From Dioszegia crocea (taxonomy: Eukaryota; Basidiomycota; Tremellomycetes; Tremellales; Bulleribasidiaceae), in assembly GCA_001600615.1 (NCBI GenBank), contig BCKK01000007.1, positions 526,431-590,430 on the forward strand: a stretch of DNA of 64,000 nt, in the 5' to 3' direction. Within the stretch, counting starts at the first letter, position 1, and every line of letters begins with the position of its first letter. The notes beneath the pieces are model-generated. The model saw only the letters and a program-made list of their open reading frames with translations, was not told the DNA's origin and ran no database searches. The position numbers and the translations under genes are program-made. Below are positions 11,880 to 23,195 of this stretch, piece after piece.

Positions 11880-12163
11880 GGCTATAGATGTAACGGTCAG
11901 TCGTATAGTCCAAAGACGCGAAGTTTTGGGTGGCAAAAACACCACGTGACGTGTCACGCGCCTGTTCTTATTTCCACCGTCACCTCGGTCTCTTGCTCTT
12001 CATCTCTTCCTTCTCTACTCATACAGTGCTCTTACCTCTCACCGCTTGCGGAATGGCGACGATAGGACATTAGAAACCTTCAGCAAAATACCGAGCGCGA
12101 AGGATTGAGGACGTCCCATCGGCGGGCAGGCAAACACGAACATTCCGCTCGATCCCACCCATC
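11880..12163. promoter_or_regulatory. Divergent promoter with CACGTG E-box, GCIP-like / BRCA2
   Basis: The 284 bp between the GCIP-like and BRCA2 starts contain CACGTG at 11943-11948, followed directly by a second ACGTG-like half (ACGTGTCACGCG). The ACGCG core resembles cell-cycle MCB boxes. Binding is inference. Confidence 0.5.
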
Positions 12164-15100
12164 ATGTCGGCGGCCGAGATGGACGCTTTGCTCGATGGTC
12201 TCAGCGCGGAGGATTTGGACTTTGATCCAAATGAGGAAGAGGTTAAGGTGGTATCGAAGAAGATAACTCCAGAACCCGAATTTGATGGTGAGTCTGTTTT
12301 GCTCTAAATCTGCTGACTGTCAGATTTCGGCCCAGCTTTCGTGCCCTTTGGTTCCAGCCAACAAGCGCCATTCATAGGCTTCGTCACTGGTCGCAATACC
12401 GTCATCCCCCCTCCATCTCACGAAGCATTCGCCAAAGCCCGCAAAATCTTTGACGAGGATCCGGTGTTGGCGGATGTCACCTCGACGCTTGGCGAACCTC
12501 CTTTGAAACGGCCCAGGGTGGAAGCGAGTGCGATGATGCCACCGCCAAGGTCGTCTGGATTCGCCGCAGCTGGAGGGAGAGCTCCTCCTGATATTTCATC
12601 TTCAGCCCAAGCTGCGACTGCGACTCTATTCGGAAAGCCCGTCCCCAGTTCGTCATCCCTTCCTCCCCCATTCTCCACTCCGTCACAACCGCGATCCGGC
12701 TTTGCCACTGCTGCAGGGAGACCGCCTCCTCCCATCTCCCCCGCGGCGACATCGGCAAGTCGTGAGCTCTTCAGTCGGATGAGCGAATCCGCCCCCGCTC
12801 GAGCCACGTCGGGCTTTGCTACTGCTACGGGCCGAGCTCCTCCCCCAATCTCCGCAGCAGCATCGGGTCACGATCTCTTCCGAAAAGACGACGCTCTATC
12901 ATCCGGCTTCGCTACGGCAGGCGGAAGTGCACCTTCCCCAATGTCTGGCGCTCCGGCGATTAGCCTCTTTAGTCAGCCAGACCCCCATGACGATTTTCTG
13001 GCTGGTCCTTCGACCAACAATTATTCGCTCGGCTTCTCAACCGGCGCCGGAAAGGTAGTTCCCCCGCCAAGCTTCGCGGCGCGTGCAAAAGCTATGGCGA
13101 TGTTTGACGATCCCGATCCTCCCGTAGCCTCTGCTTCCTCAACTCCCCTTCCACGGCCATTCGCGCCTCCGAGGTCGTCTGGCCTTGCGAGGATGGCACC
13201 GAGTCAACGTATTGGAGCTATATACCTTGACGACCAAAATTCACGTCCTACCCAGAGCGCACCTTCATTCGCTACTCCACGAGCCCCCACCTCTCGACAA
13301 TCAGCCACTGGGTCGGTGTTTCGTACGCCACTTCGAGCAACCACCAATACGCCCTTACAGGAGCATGTAGGGACTGGCTCTCCCGCTCCGCGGAAGTTCA
13401 AGCCAGTGGAGATTGGGACGCCGATGCTTAGGCGGCGTGTGGGTTTGGGGATGACACCTAGTCGATTTGGGAAGGGAAAGACGGGGTTTTCATCGCCATT
13501 TAAGACGACACCGACAATAGAAGCGCCTCCACGCGTTTCGGCAGCTCCGGTGGTGGTCAAGCCGTTGATACAGCCTGTTTTTGATGTGACTAGTGAGTCG
13601 CCAGCTAGCAGAGCTGACGTAGAACCGCCCGATCGAAAGACCTACCGCGAGGCTTATCTCAAACCGCAGTATCATTCCAGGGAAGAATTGATTGAGGAGA
13701 ATATGTGCGTGTTAGTGAAGAAATAGCTAATGGTAGTCCGCCAGAGATCTACCTGATGGAGATGCGATTCGCCAAGGCTTATCGTTTTGGCGGTGATGAT
13801 CATGTGGATTTGGGACCAAGCGAAGCTTTTGTCGAATTGCAGAAGACTTGTCCATTGGCAACTTCAGCTTGGGTCCTGAACCACTGGTGTATGATTCTGT
13901 GGAAGTTGGCGGGGGTGATTCAGGCAAGATACACGCTGTATGATCAGTTGTGGCGATGGGAGGTGGTGATCAATCAGTTGTTGTATAGGTGAGTCAACAT
14001 CTGGCGACGCTGATTTAGGTATGAGCGGGAGTATGGGAGGGCGGAACGGCCAATCGTCAGACGGATACACGAGCATGACTCTTCGCCTAGTCTGCCGCTG
14101 GTGCTTTGCGTCTCGGGTGTGATTTACCCGCCGCCGCAGGTGGTGGAAGAGGGCGATAAGGAAGAGCCAGTGCGGCCGTTCCTGGAGCTGACGGATGGGT
14201 GGTATCGCATCACTGCACAGGTGGATGATTGTCTGGCGAAGGCTGTAGCGGTGGGAAAGATTAGAGTGGGCAGGAAGCTGTCTATTACCGGTGCCAAGGT
14301 ATGTCCAGCAAATACAAAGCTAATCCCAGCTCGAATCCAGTAGTGACGGTGTGGACCCACTCGAAAGTCTCGACAAGACATTACTTGTCATTGCGGGTAA
14401 TTCTACAAAGCTCGCGGCGTGGGATGCTAAGTTGGGGCGGCAGAATGAGCCGTTTGTCTCTGGACTTTCTAGTTTGAGTGTGGATGGGGGTGTGGTGGCG
14501 TTGATGGATGTGGTGATTGAGAAATTGTTTCCCGTGGCGTATTCGTCAGCGGAGAGGGGGAATAGGGATGCACCGTGGGGTGAGGAGGAGGAGCGGCAAC
14601 GTCAGGACGCGTGGACTGTGAGTGGATATATGGCCCAGCTGACGGCAGGAGAGGTACACTGCGGAGTCGACAAGGCTGCAGGGAGAGATGCGGCGGCAGC
14701 TGGAGAAGATTGAAGATGTAGTCTCGGCTTTGTGCTCTGCGGCGGATGGGGTGGAGGGTGGAGGTATGTCTGTGGTTGACAAGGCTGATGTAGGCGAATG
14801 CCCAGACAATGTGGATCAAATCTTTGATTCTTTGCTGGAGGCGCCATCGATCGATTCGAGATTGAGGACGATGGCGGGAAGGACTTTGGTTCATGTTGCG
14901 CTGTATGGCCGGTCTTACCACGAGCGCGAGGCGTCGAATGCGTTTATGGAAGTGGAGGCGGAGTTACAGGTGAGTAGAGGTGGAATTAAGCTGATGGCAG
15001 GTGTTATGTCCCCTTAGACAAGTAAGAGATTTTAGAATCGCCCGGGTTCTCGATGCGAGGCGGGGATTCAAGCCAGCTTGCAGAGCGGGAATGTTGACTG

Positions 15101-15306
15101 TGTGGGATGCAAAGGCATTGGGGGATGCCCTGGTCGAAGGGAAGCGATACATGGTGAGTGAAAGCAAAGCAAAGCTGATGTAGGTGGCAAATGTTACGCC
15201 GGGACGCGCGGGCGACTGGCGGCCTCCGGGGATACGGACAGATGGATCCAAAGCGGACATCTACCTCCACACTAGAAAGGATACTCGCTGGCAGTGTAGC
15301 GAATAG
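12164..15306 (+). CDS. BRCA2: BRCA2/Brh2 homologue with about six BRC-like repeats
   Basis: Loads RAD51 onto RPA-coated ssDNA in homologous recombination, in the nucleus. Start ATG 12164 (MSAAEMDALLDGL) precedes an acidic head. A large exon (about 12325-13704) carries repeats of the form GF-A/S-T-A-x-G-x-x-x-P-P-x-S ... LF at about 12370, 12560, 12695, 12820, 12900 and 13030. Each contains an FxTAxG-like core, the RAD51-binding element of BRC repeats. The C-terminal half matches the BRCA2 DNA-binding domain: a helical part (WVLNHWCMILWKLAG), OB1 (LELTDGWYRITAQVD, then GKIRVGRKLSITGA), a charged tower-like helix (EEEERQRQDAW, RLQGEMRRQLEKIED) and a final OB-like part (VRDFRIARVLD, VANVTPG). 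Eight or nine introns, mostly 28-38 nt, give about 960 residues. A 30-nt in-frame intron near 14764-14793 is optional. No plant/animal-type PALB2 motif is evident. Confidence 0.92.
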
Positions 15307-15332
15307 ATATTCATATAGATATGTACAATGTC

Positions 15333-18014
15333 CTACATCATGTTATAATTTCCGGAAACGCTTAGGTTGGCCAAGGCTGCAAGGTCGGTGAAGTGGGTGG
15401 AGGTTGTGCGGCGGTGCTGAGGCGCGTCGAAGGGGACTGCTGTGGGGAGGTCTTCTTCGGACATCTCGCGGTGATTAAGCCGAGGAATCATGACTGACAT
15501 TCCGGTTGGTGAGGTGGCGCTTACCGAGCAAAGGACCGAAGGGCGGAGTACGGAGATGGCGATCCAGTCGTCGATCCAGGTTTTGACCAATTGAAAGAAG
15601 CCAAAGCTGGAGGCGGATTTGAGAGTCTAATTAGCGGAGTTTAGGGGAGACTTACAAAGTCGCGCATGATCTGGGAAGTGAGGAAGCCTGCGCGAGTAAC
15701 GAGACTGGGATCAGCGATGCAAAGGTAGGGCCTACCTTTTGGCATTCCGTCCTTGGTTGACTTCATCCACCATACTGTCCACCCACTCGCCGAGTTTTTC
15801 CAAAGCACGCCCGCCTGTGCTAGCTGCGAGCCAGTCCCTGAACCCATGCAACACCCGCTCAATCATAGCCTGTTCGCAATTGCACGAAAGGGCGCACTGG
15901 TCGGAGATACTCTTGGTGTCGAGTTGATCCCAGGCATCGACCATGTCGCAAACTTGGGCGTTGTTGGATATGATGGGGAGGAGGGCGGAGGAGAGTTGGT
16001 GGATGTCGACGCAGCGGTCTGATTAGCCGAGTTGGATTTGGACTTACGAAGTATGTGCGCGGCCCGGACGGCAAGCTCCACTTTGGTCTCTGCAAAGTCT
16101 CGCGCAAAGACAGAGAGGCAGGATTCCATACAGGTCTCTAGGCGAGCGGCCAGTGCGCGAAGGATTTGTTGAGCGGCATTGGAAAGGGGCTGTTGGAGGT
16201 TGGATGTGATAACGACGACGATGTGCTATTGTCAGTGGGGTTGGGCGTCAACTTACATTGTAGCTCAGGGCCATTCCGTCAGAGATCATCTGAGAGATGA
16301 CGGGGTGGTGGCAGACCTGGATCCAGGCGGGTATGAGTAGTCCCCAAAATTCGTGCAACTAAATCAGCGACATCATAGGTTGACTCACATTTGTGTCAAA
16401 GCGGTCAAAGTTGTGATTTCTGATGCTGCTGACGAGCAGTTCTTGGTGGCGACAAAAGGCGTTCCAAAAATCGTAGGCTGCTTCGACTCTGACGGTGGGA
16501 CCGAGGTCGAACCCGTTCAGGACGGGGAAGCCGGGTAGGTCATACACTGGCGTAGGCATCATTGGGACGGTGGAGAATGGCGAGGATATGTCGGTTGTGG
16601 TATGGCGGCGCATGTAGGCTGGGCGGGTGACTTGTCGGTCGAAGGCGCTGGAATTAGCAAGATCTAAGGGTCGCTCACAATACGTGCTCCTCCTCCTCTT
16701 CCTCGCTATCTTCGAGTTCTTCCATCTCGGCGTCGTCTTCGGTGGGGTCGGCTTGGAAGGTCATAGCGCCGTCGCTGGGGGCAACATGCCATTGACCGCT
16801 GGAATCGCCAAACCGGTTCAAGCGCTCAGCTTCTATAGAGATTGAAGGTCGGAGGGCGATGTAGTGGTATTTACTGGGGTCAGCGAGTTCGCATTGGGCT
16901 CACCTATTGCCACGGACCCCTAAGCGCCGAGTCTTGATTCCTTGGAATGCCGTCCTGACTGCCTTGCCAAAAGAGGCAGAGTTGATGGCTCGGACGCCGT
17001 ACTCTTCCGACGAGGCAACGTACGACGCGTATAAGCCCTGCCTAGGGACAGTGTGGCCGGAGGAGGATGTGTAGCTGAGCTGGAGCCTGGGATCAGCGCT
17101 GACTAGGGGTGACTTGCCATTTCTTGACCCAAGCCGACTTTGCCTTATCCTGTTGGGATACACTGGGCAGGTTGCGCATCTCATCCGCAGCGGTGTTGAG
17201 GAGCTTTCGAACCGTCTCTTCGCGGTCTGCGGCCGTGCCTCGGAGGCGGACACTGTCGATGGAGACGCGTTTGGGATGGGTGAGGAGGGAGGAGCTGCGA
17301 TGTTTGCGGGATAGCATGGGGTTTGCGTGGACGGCTGAGAATGCTGAAACGTTTGATGTAGATCTGGTCAGCGAGAGCGTAGGTGGGCTTACCTTCTGTG
17401 ATGCAGAGTCATCCTGTTCAGGGGTTGGCCGATGGATGTCAGGGGAGTCTGATACCCGCCCAAACTGGAACTGGAATTGACCAGGGAGGACAGGTCTTCG
17501 GATCTGGAGTCAGCGCGAACGACAGGGAACGTACCTCACACTGACGCTCTCGCTGCGTTCTCGGCGGTCATAGGGGGAGGCCCGGCTGTCGCTTCGTTGC
17601 CTGCCGATCCGTGTTTGGATATGGAGGGTCGGAGGTAGTCCATCCCAAGGAGGTGAGATCTTGTCGAGACCGGCGATGGAAGAGAAGGATGAATTGCGGG
17701 AATGACTGGTGGGTTCAGGGGGACAATTGACATACAAGCCGGAATAGGTAGAGCTCATCGAGCTGAGGGAGGTATTTGACGCCGAGTGGTGCAGGGTTTT
17801 GGGGTAAAAGTTGGGCGCTACTGTTAACGAAGTCATACTCATACTCACCTGGATATTCATACACGGGACTGAAGTCGGCCTCAAACAGATTGGGCATGGT
17901 CCAGGGGGTCTCGGCGAAAGGCGCGGGCTCATCTGGCGACTGAAGAGTGGGAGAGGGAGAGTCATTGGGAATGGCGAAAGTATCGAGCGAAGGTAGGTGC
18001 GACATGTTCGACAT
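15333..18014 (-). CDS. RFX-family transcription factor
   Basis: Winged-helix factor binding X-box DNA; fungal members (Crt1, Sak1, RfxA types) control DNA-damage, cell-cycle or ciliary-like programmes. Start ATG 18014 (MSNMSHLPSLD). A Ser-rich N-terminal third precedes the RFX DNA-binding domain, encoded about 17130-16840 across a splice: VPRQGLYASYVASS, NSASFGKAVRTAFQGIKTRR, LGVRGNSKYHYIALR. The GNS/KYHY junction comes from joining exons. After an acidic run (EDDAEMEELEDSEEEEEH), the C-terminal part has the RFX extended domain pattern (YDFWNAFCRHQELL, then WLAASTGGRALEKLGEWVDSMVDEV). About ten introns, one only 28 nt (17848-17821). Predicted about 760 residues. The stop is 26 bp from the BRCA2 stop. 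Confidence 0.9.
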
Positions 18015-18924
18015 AGTGTAGTAGATCGATCAGGCCAGCTGTCGATGGTAGATAGGGTGGGTGATCACAGGTGGAAGGTCGCCAGCGAGATGAGAGGTAG
18101 ATGGGAAAGAGACGAGGCATTTGTAGCCGGGTCGAGCGGAGATGCGACTTCAAACGAGGGTCTCATCACTTCTGCGCCCGTGCCTCAATGTAACGCTCTG
18201 TGCCTGAACTCCTCTAGAGCTCGCCCCGGGCCAGATGGTCGGTTTCATCCCACATTGTCGAAACGGGGATGAAACGGATCGGTTGTGGGTATGTGTGTGC
18301 AGATTGGTAGGCTCCCTCGTCGTCAAGCAGAAGCGGCTGGAGCAATCTAAACTTGTGCGTTAATTTATTGGTCGTCAGCGTAGCGTGACGGGTCATGGGA
18401 TGTGGAAAGATGAAACATCAAGGGGAAAGAGGACAGAGCGGGGGCGAGCATACTTTGAACACCGAGCGTTACTTTGAATCTAATAAAGTGATTGGACGGC
18501 TTTTGGCTCTGGGCTCGGGTCCAAATACCCTGCTCGTTTGTAGCATAAGCTGTCCCTGGCCCTCGTTTTATCGAGGTAGTACTGAGGCGAGTAAGTATAA
18601 GGCGAACTCCATCGGACTCGAGCTCGGTCCTTATTTGATGCCTGGAAACTACCTCGGAGCATACCTCATGTTCAACTCATGCAAGTTAGCCTCCGAGATC
18701 CGACGAGCGCGACGCGGCGATATCTGGCTACATGTATATAACGGCTTACCATTCGGTCGTGATTCTGGTTTGGACCAACATCCGTGTCCACTCTATACTT
18801 CTGTGCAGCTCGTCTTTTGCCCTTTCGCTTCCGCCGCCTCTGTTTCAATGGCAGCTGTTGATAGACTATTGATACATATGACTACAACTCTACGTATACA
18901 CACGCTATTATGAACACGCTGAGC
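18015..18924. promoter_or_regulatory. Long upstream region of the RFX gene
   Basis: These 910 bp contain the RFX promoter and probably a long 5' UTR, and the 3' UTR of the unknown gene at 18925. A 172-codon plus-strand ORF (18395-18913) has no splice or family support, and I treat it as chance. No X-box palindrome that would suggest autoregulation was found by eye. Confidence 0.5.
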
Positions 18925-19572
18925 TTACACGACCTTGATCAGAGCTTCTGCAGCGACGTGCAGAGTCTCCATGTCCTTGCCGAGCTTCTTGTACTCATCA
19001 TAGACTTTCTTCCACGACTCTTGCAAGTGAATACCCTCCTTCTTCGCCGCCTCCCTAGCCTCCTTCGCCGTAACCTCGCCTGCCTCGACACCGCCAAAGA
19101 GCTCAGCTGGTATATTCGACTTGTTGAAGTGGACGCCTCCGTCTCCGACTAAGTGCTCTTGATTGCTGACGATGGCGAGTTCGGCAGCTGCTAGCTTTTT
19201 GGTGAGTTTATCGATCCGGTCGCGGTCGACCTTGAAACACTGCTCGCTGTATTTCGCTGTGAGCTTGTGTTGATTGACGGCGCTTCTGCCTTGGTTGGCG
19301 TAGAGGGATAGGGCTGTAACCACTTCGGCTATTTTGGGGCTGAGGTATGGCATGTGTTCGCATGCTAAATTGAGAGCCACGTCGAAAGGCATGGTATCTT
19401 CAATATCGCACAGATCGAGTGGGTAGATCTTGCGGTAAGGGGTAGTCTTGACCTTTCAGTCAGCGAGAGTTTCTCAGCAACACACCTTCTTGTTCTGTCC
19501 AGCGAGAGGTTCCTCCGCCTTTCGCTTGCTCTTTCCCTCCCGGACGAAGCTCTCTTTGCCTTCAGGATTCAT
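18925..19572 (-). CDS. Unknown Lys/Glu-rich helical protein
   Basis: Two exons joined over a 33-nt intron (about 19485-19453) with a CTGAC branch motif give 204 residues. The N-terminus is charged (KSKRKAEEPLAGQNKK), as in a nuclear signal. The rest is largely alpha-helical with a globular part (YPLDLCDIEDTMPFDVALNL, ACEHMPYLSPKIAEVV) and a C-terminal Lys-rich helix (ESWKKVYDEYKKLGKDMETL). I do not recognise the family. The stop at 18925 and ATG at 19572 are unambiguous. Confidence 0.7.
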
Positions 19573-20465
19573 GACTTCCTAGCTACCCTTGTGACGGAGA
19601 GGAAGGAATTAGGAAGGGGTTTGTTGTATGGAACTGTCTGTTAGATTGAGCGTGACGGTTGGGTAGTAGGCCATACCTATCCCTGGCCTTAGTAACCGCG
19701 TTAAATTTCCGCAAAGAGCACTTAGGCGCTTACCGGGGAGGACGCGCCGTGTACTTGGCACCGCCGTGGCTACAGCATCAGTGAAGGCTGAGAAAACACG
19801 ATAAAGCAATGCGTCACACACAGAGATACTGTAAAGGAAGAGTAGTGACGGGTCTCGATTATGACGGTGCTATTCGGCAGGGCAAGGATAGCGAGGGTGA
19901 GGGAAGGAGCGGCGCGATCGTGCGGGGCGACGTCGAGTGGCCTCGGATGCTGCGATTCTCGCTCGTGGGTAAGCTCTCGTGAATGTCCATGTGCAGGTCA
20001 CTGAGACTTACTGTGATATGAGCGAAAGATTGTGCAGTACCTCTGCTTTGCCAGGGGTGGAGAAGGATGAAGTACGAAGTAAGAGAGTAGTTGCGAGCAG
20101 TGGTGCCATACCACGCGTGGGTTGGCGGAAGGGCCACGCGTCGGCGCCTTTATATCTATTCCAGCCTCCCTTTTAAGGCTTGCATCCTCGTAGATGCAGG
20201 ATCGAGCGAAGGTATAGTCAATGACGGACATGAAAGCTAGGTGTGAGCTGGCATACGCCTACACATATCCTTGAGTATATGAGCGAGTAGTCATACATCA
20301 GCAATAATGGAGGGAGACTGGTATCGGTACATATCTGAGGTAATAACGCGGGCCACACAAAAGTAGTAGTATAAGAGTGAGAAGAAGGGATAATGATATC
20401 AGAGCCACCCAAATAACAAGATCGTGGTGAGGAAGCAATCACAAGAGCAGGCGATGAGCAGTGTA

Positions 20466-20514
20466 AGAGGGTGACAGCTGAAATGTAAGATTTAAATATG
20501 GGCTACGCAGAAGT
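20466..20514. repeat. Direct repeat copy 1 (thioredoxin 3' region)
   Basis: Begins AGAGGGTGACAGCTG and ends CTACGCAGAAGT. A second copy starts 154 bp downstream. Confidence 0.7.
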
Positions 20515-20619
20515 ATAGAGAAAGGGGTATAGGGTATGAGGGTTAGTTTAAGGGGCAGTAATGTAAGATTGAATCACGGATTGTAAGAGTAAAGGACCGA
20601 CAAGAACAAAGCGATAATG

Positions 20620-20667
20620 AGAGGGTGACAGCTGAGATGTGAAGTCGGAGCAGGGCTACACAGAAGT
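20620..20667. repeat. Direct repeat copy 2 (thioredoxin 3' region)
   Basis: Begins AGAGGGTGACAGCTG and ends CTACACAGAAGT. The middle is diverged from copy 1. Confidence 0.7.
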
Positions 20668-20696
20668 GTGATACGCTGTTCTGCATGGGACAGAAG

Positions 20697-21172
20697 CTAT
20701 AGCGACGCAGCTAGCTTCTCAAGCATGGCCTATACCGATCAGCACCGAGCCATGCAGGTAGAGCCATGCAGGTACACATCAAAACACTCACAGCAAGCTT
20801 GGCTGGCGCAGCACCGACGACCTCCTCGACCCTCTCTCCATTGTTGTAAGCCAAGAATGTTGGCATAGCCCTGACGCCGACCTCCTTGGAGACATCCTGA
20901 CTGATAAGCATCTACCCAATCTCTCAGAAGAACACTCACCTCCTGCTCATCAACATCCACCTTGACGAATTTGATGTTGGGGTATTTCGCCTCGAGCTTC
21001 TCAAAGTGGGGGCTGATGAGTTTGCAAGGACCACACCATGTTGCCCAGAAGTCAACGACAACGGGGGAGCCGGATTTGATCTGCGCACGAGTCTCAGCTA
21101 TTGACTCTTGTCATGCCTTGATGCACTTACCAGCTCGTCCCACTCCTGCTTGGATTCGATAGCCTTGACCAT
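20697..21172 (-). CDS. TRX1: Thioredoxin
   Basis: Small disulfide reductase of about 107 residues. The active site WCGPC sits in [13 protein letters not shown], followed by [10 protein letters not shown] and the cis-proline segment [13 protein letters not shown]. Four exons: the start ATG 21172 ([14 protein letters not shown]), two middle exons, and a final 10-codon exon ending at 20697. The third intron contains a perfect 14-bp tandem duplication. The reading frame stays open upstream of the ATG for about 50 codons without another ATG and is Arg/Ser-rich near the start. A TATATAA box at 21241-21247 lies 69 bp upstream of the ATG. Confidence 0.93.
20747..20774. repeat. 14-bp tandem duplication in thioredoxin intron
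   Basis: GAGCCATGCAGGTA occurs twice in a row (20747-20760 and 20761-20774) inside the last intron. The copies are identical. Confidence 0.9.
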
Positions 21173-21240
21173 GTTGAATGTAGATTTGCGATTTGAGAGG
21201 TTTCGGAAGGATGACTTTGCAGTCAGCAATTGTCCGCTCC

Positions 21241-21247
21241 TTATATA
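21241..21247 (-). promoter_or_regulatory. TATA box of thioredoxin gene
   Basis: TATATAA on the minus strand, 69 bp before the ATG. This predicts a leader of roughly 40 nt. Confidence 0.6.
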
Positions 21248-21411
21248 GCCTCGCCTCGACGGCAAAGCACCAGCGCCAGAACCTACGATGCTGATCAAGA
21301 CCGCTGATGTATAGAGCTTATCAATCAATAGATGGTGGAAGGTTCTCTAGCTACTAGACACTGCAAGCACGTCATGCCGGAACCAAATTCATGCATCTAT
21401 CTACCTCCTTT

Positions 21412-22817
21412 CTAAAGCTTAGGGGGGGCGGGCTGGAACTTGGAACCCTGCCGTCAGCTACGTCGCGACATAACCCACCTTGTCGATGGAAGGACCGAGC
21501 TCCTTGACGGCAGCAGCCAAGAGCGACTTCTCCTGCTCGTCAATCTCGCCAATGGGGAGGATCTTGTCGATACCACCAGACTATCATCAGCGATGCCTTA
21601 CACTAACCCACCCCAAGCTTAATGTTGACGGAGAAGTAGTCGAGATCAGCGCCAATCTCCTTCTTGATCTGCTCTCCACCGGCGTCGGCGCTGAGGTGGA
21701 CGTAAGCCTGGACAGTGCTGGACTTGCCGCCGAACGCGGCCTGCAGAACCTTCTCGGTGAACTCTGCGCCGGCTATCGTCAGCTTAGCTAAGCTTAAACT
21801 CACCCTGAGCCATGGACAGAGTGGCAGATCCAGCCCCATCCTTCGCCTTGACAACCTCGTCACCACCGAACTGAATTCGGTTGACGAGCGCGTCTCGCTT
21901 GGCCTTGTCGCCGAGAATTTCGGAGGGCTATCAGCGCCGTTCAACCTAAACTTACAATCTTGGGCTCGGACTGGGTCAAGAGGGGCAGAATAGTAGCCCC
22001 GGCGTGACCACCAATAACGGGGATGGTGTACTTGGACGCGTCCTCGGCCTTGCCAACAACAGACGCGACAAAAGTCGAAGCACGGACAATGTCGAGGTGG
22101 GTAACACCAAAGAGCCTAAATCAGCGCATTCACACCTTAACTCACTTCTTGGGGTCAAAGACACCGGCCTTCTTGAGCACCTCGGCGAAGACGGGCACGG
22201 TCGAGTTGACGGGGTTGGAAATGACCAAAATGTAAGCCTTGGGGCAGGCCTTGGCAATCGCCTCGGCAAGAGTAGCGCAAATACCAGCGTTGACATTCTG
22301 CCGTCAGCCCAGTCGTAATGGGACTTACGAAAAGGTCATCACGGGTCATACCAGGCTTCCTGGGGACACCAGCGGGGATGACGACAATGTCGGAGTCCTT
22401 CAAGGCCTTCTCCGCACCGCCGTCAGCGGGGAGGAAGCCAGTGACCTGAGCCGGAGTGGCGATGTGGGAAAGATCCGCAGCGACCTAGAGATAAGCTTGA
22501 GAAGGATGTGTGATAAGCCCATAGTAAGATTGGGGTGGGATGGGATAGGCCATGATGTGGGATGGGGCAAGATATGGAGATCGGACTAGGCCGAAGGGGT
22601 AGAATGGTATTAACACCTCTAGGAAGGGCTATAACTTACACCGATGGCATTCACGACATCGTAGAGGGAGAGCTCAGTGATGAGGGGGTTGAGCTTCAGC
22701 AGCAGGGACAGGGGTTGACCGATTCCACCTGAAGAATGAGCACGGATTGAAGCATAAGGCACGTCGCGTAACAAAGTGTGACCCACCAGCGGCACCGCAG
22801 ACAGTAGCTTTGACCAT
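21412..22817 (-). CDS. MDH1: Malate dehydrogenase, mitochondrial-type sequence ending in PKL
   Basis: NAD-dependent enzyme interconverting malate and oxaloacetate. Start ATG 22817 ([17 protein letters not shown]) gives the Rossmann GxxGxxG at the very N-terminus with no presequence. Catalytic and substrate motifs present: [50 protein letters not shown] (catalytic His) and a MAQAGAEF helix. About 335 residues over eight or nine exons; the second intron is unusually long for the window (about 140 nt). The C-terminus, after a 31-nt intron, reads QPAPPKL. PKL is a permissible variant of the peroxisomal PTS1 tripeptide. Lack of a presequence plus this tail suggests a cytosolic or peroxisomal isoform despite the mitochondrial-type sequence (inference). 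Confidence 0.93.
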
Positions 22818-23195
22818 TTTGATAGTGAGTGAGGGTAGGAGATAGGGGAGATGAAGTATGAATGCAAGATGGGGCACGGTCCGACGTCGGGAAGGAGTCA
22901 GTTACCGGAGACCCCAAAGGAGCATTCCTCCGGCTTTCTTAATCCGTCCCTCCCTCTATCCTCTCAATTGTAAATCCGATACATCTCCTATACAACTCTT
23001 CTAGCTGCATGATATATGCAGACAGCGCGATCCGTTCCGGCCTCCCGTCTCAGGATTTATGCATCCTAACTGAAAGCAGGATGCAACATGATCGGGGTCG
23101 TCTGGCGCATCGGATTTCGGCGCGGATTAACCCGAAGACAAAATTCCGTCGGAGGTGAAATCTTTGATGCAACTGTCCATCTCACCTCATACATC
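22818..23195. promoter_or_regulatory. Divergent promoter, malate dehydrogenase / adenylosuccinate lyase
   Basis: The 378 bp separate two divergent metabolic genes. No clear TATA box next to either start; no ORF with support. Confidence 0.5.

Larger units (their letters stand above)
19573..20696. other. Intergenic region, 1.1 kb, with one direct repeat
   Basis: Lies between the start of the unknown gene (19572) and the stop of thioredoxin (20697), both on the minus strand. It holds the promoter/5' UTR of the former and the 3' UTR of the latter. A 48-bp imperfect direct repeat occurs at 20466-20514 and 20620-20667. Possible splice-like motifs suggest a spliced 5' UTR, but nothing firm. No convincing ORF. 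Confidence 0.5.

Noticed and set aside
12418..12807. Minus-strand ORFs across the BRCA2 repeat exon
   Set aside because: Shadows produced by the periodic codon use of the BRC-like repeats.
18395..18913. 172-codon plus-strand ORF upstream of the RFX gene
   Set aside because: No splice continuity, no recognisable motif, and it sits in a promoter/UTR region.
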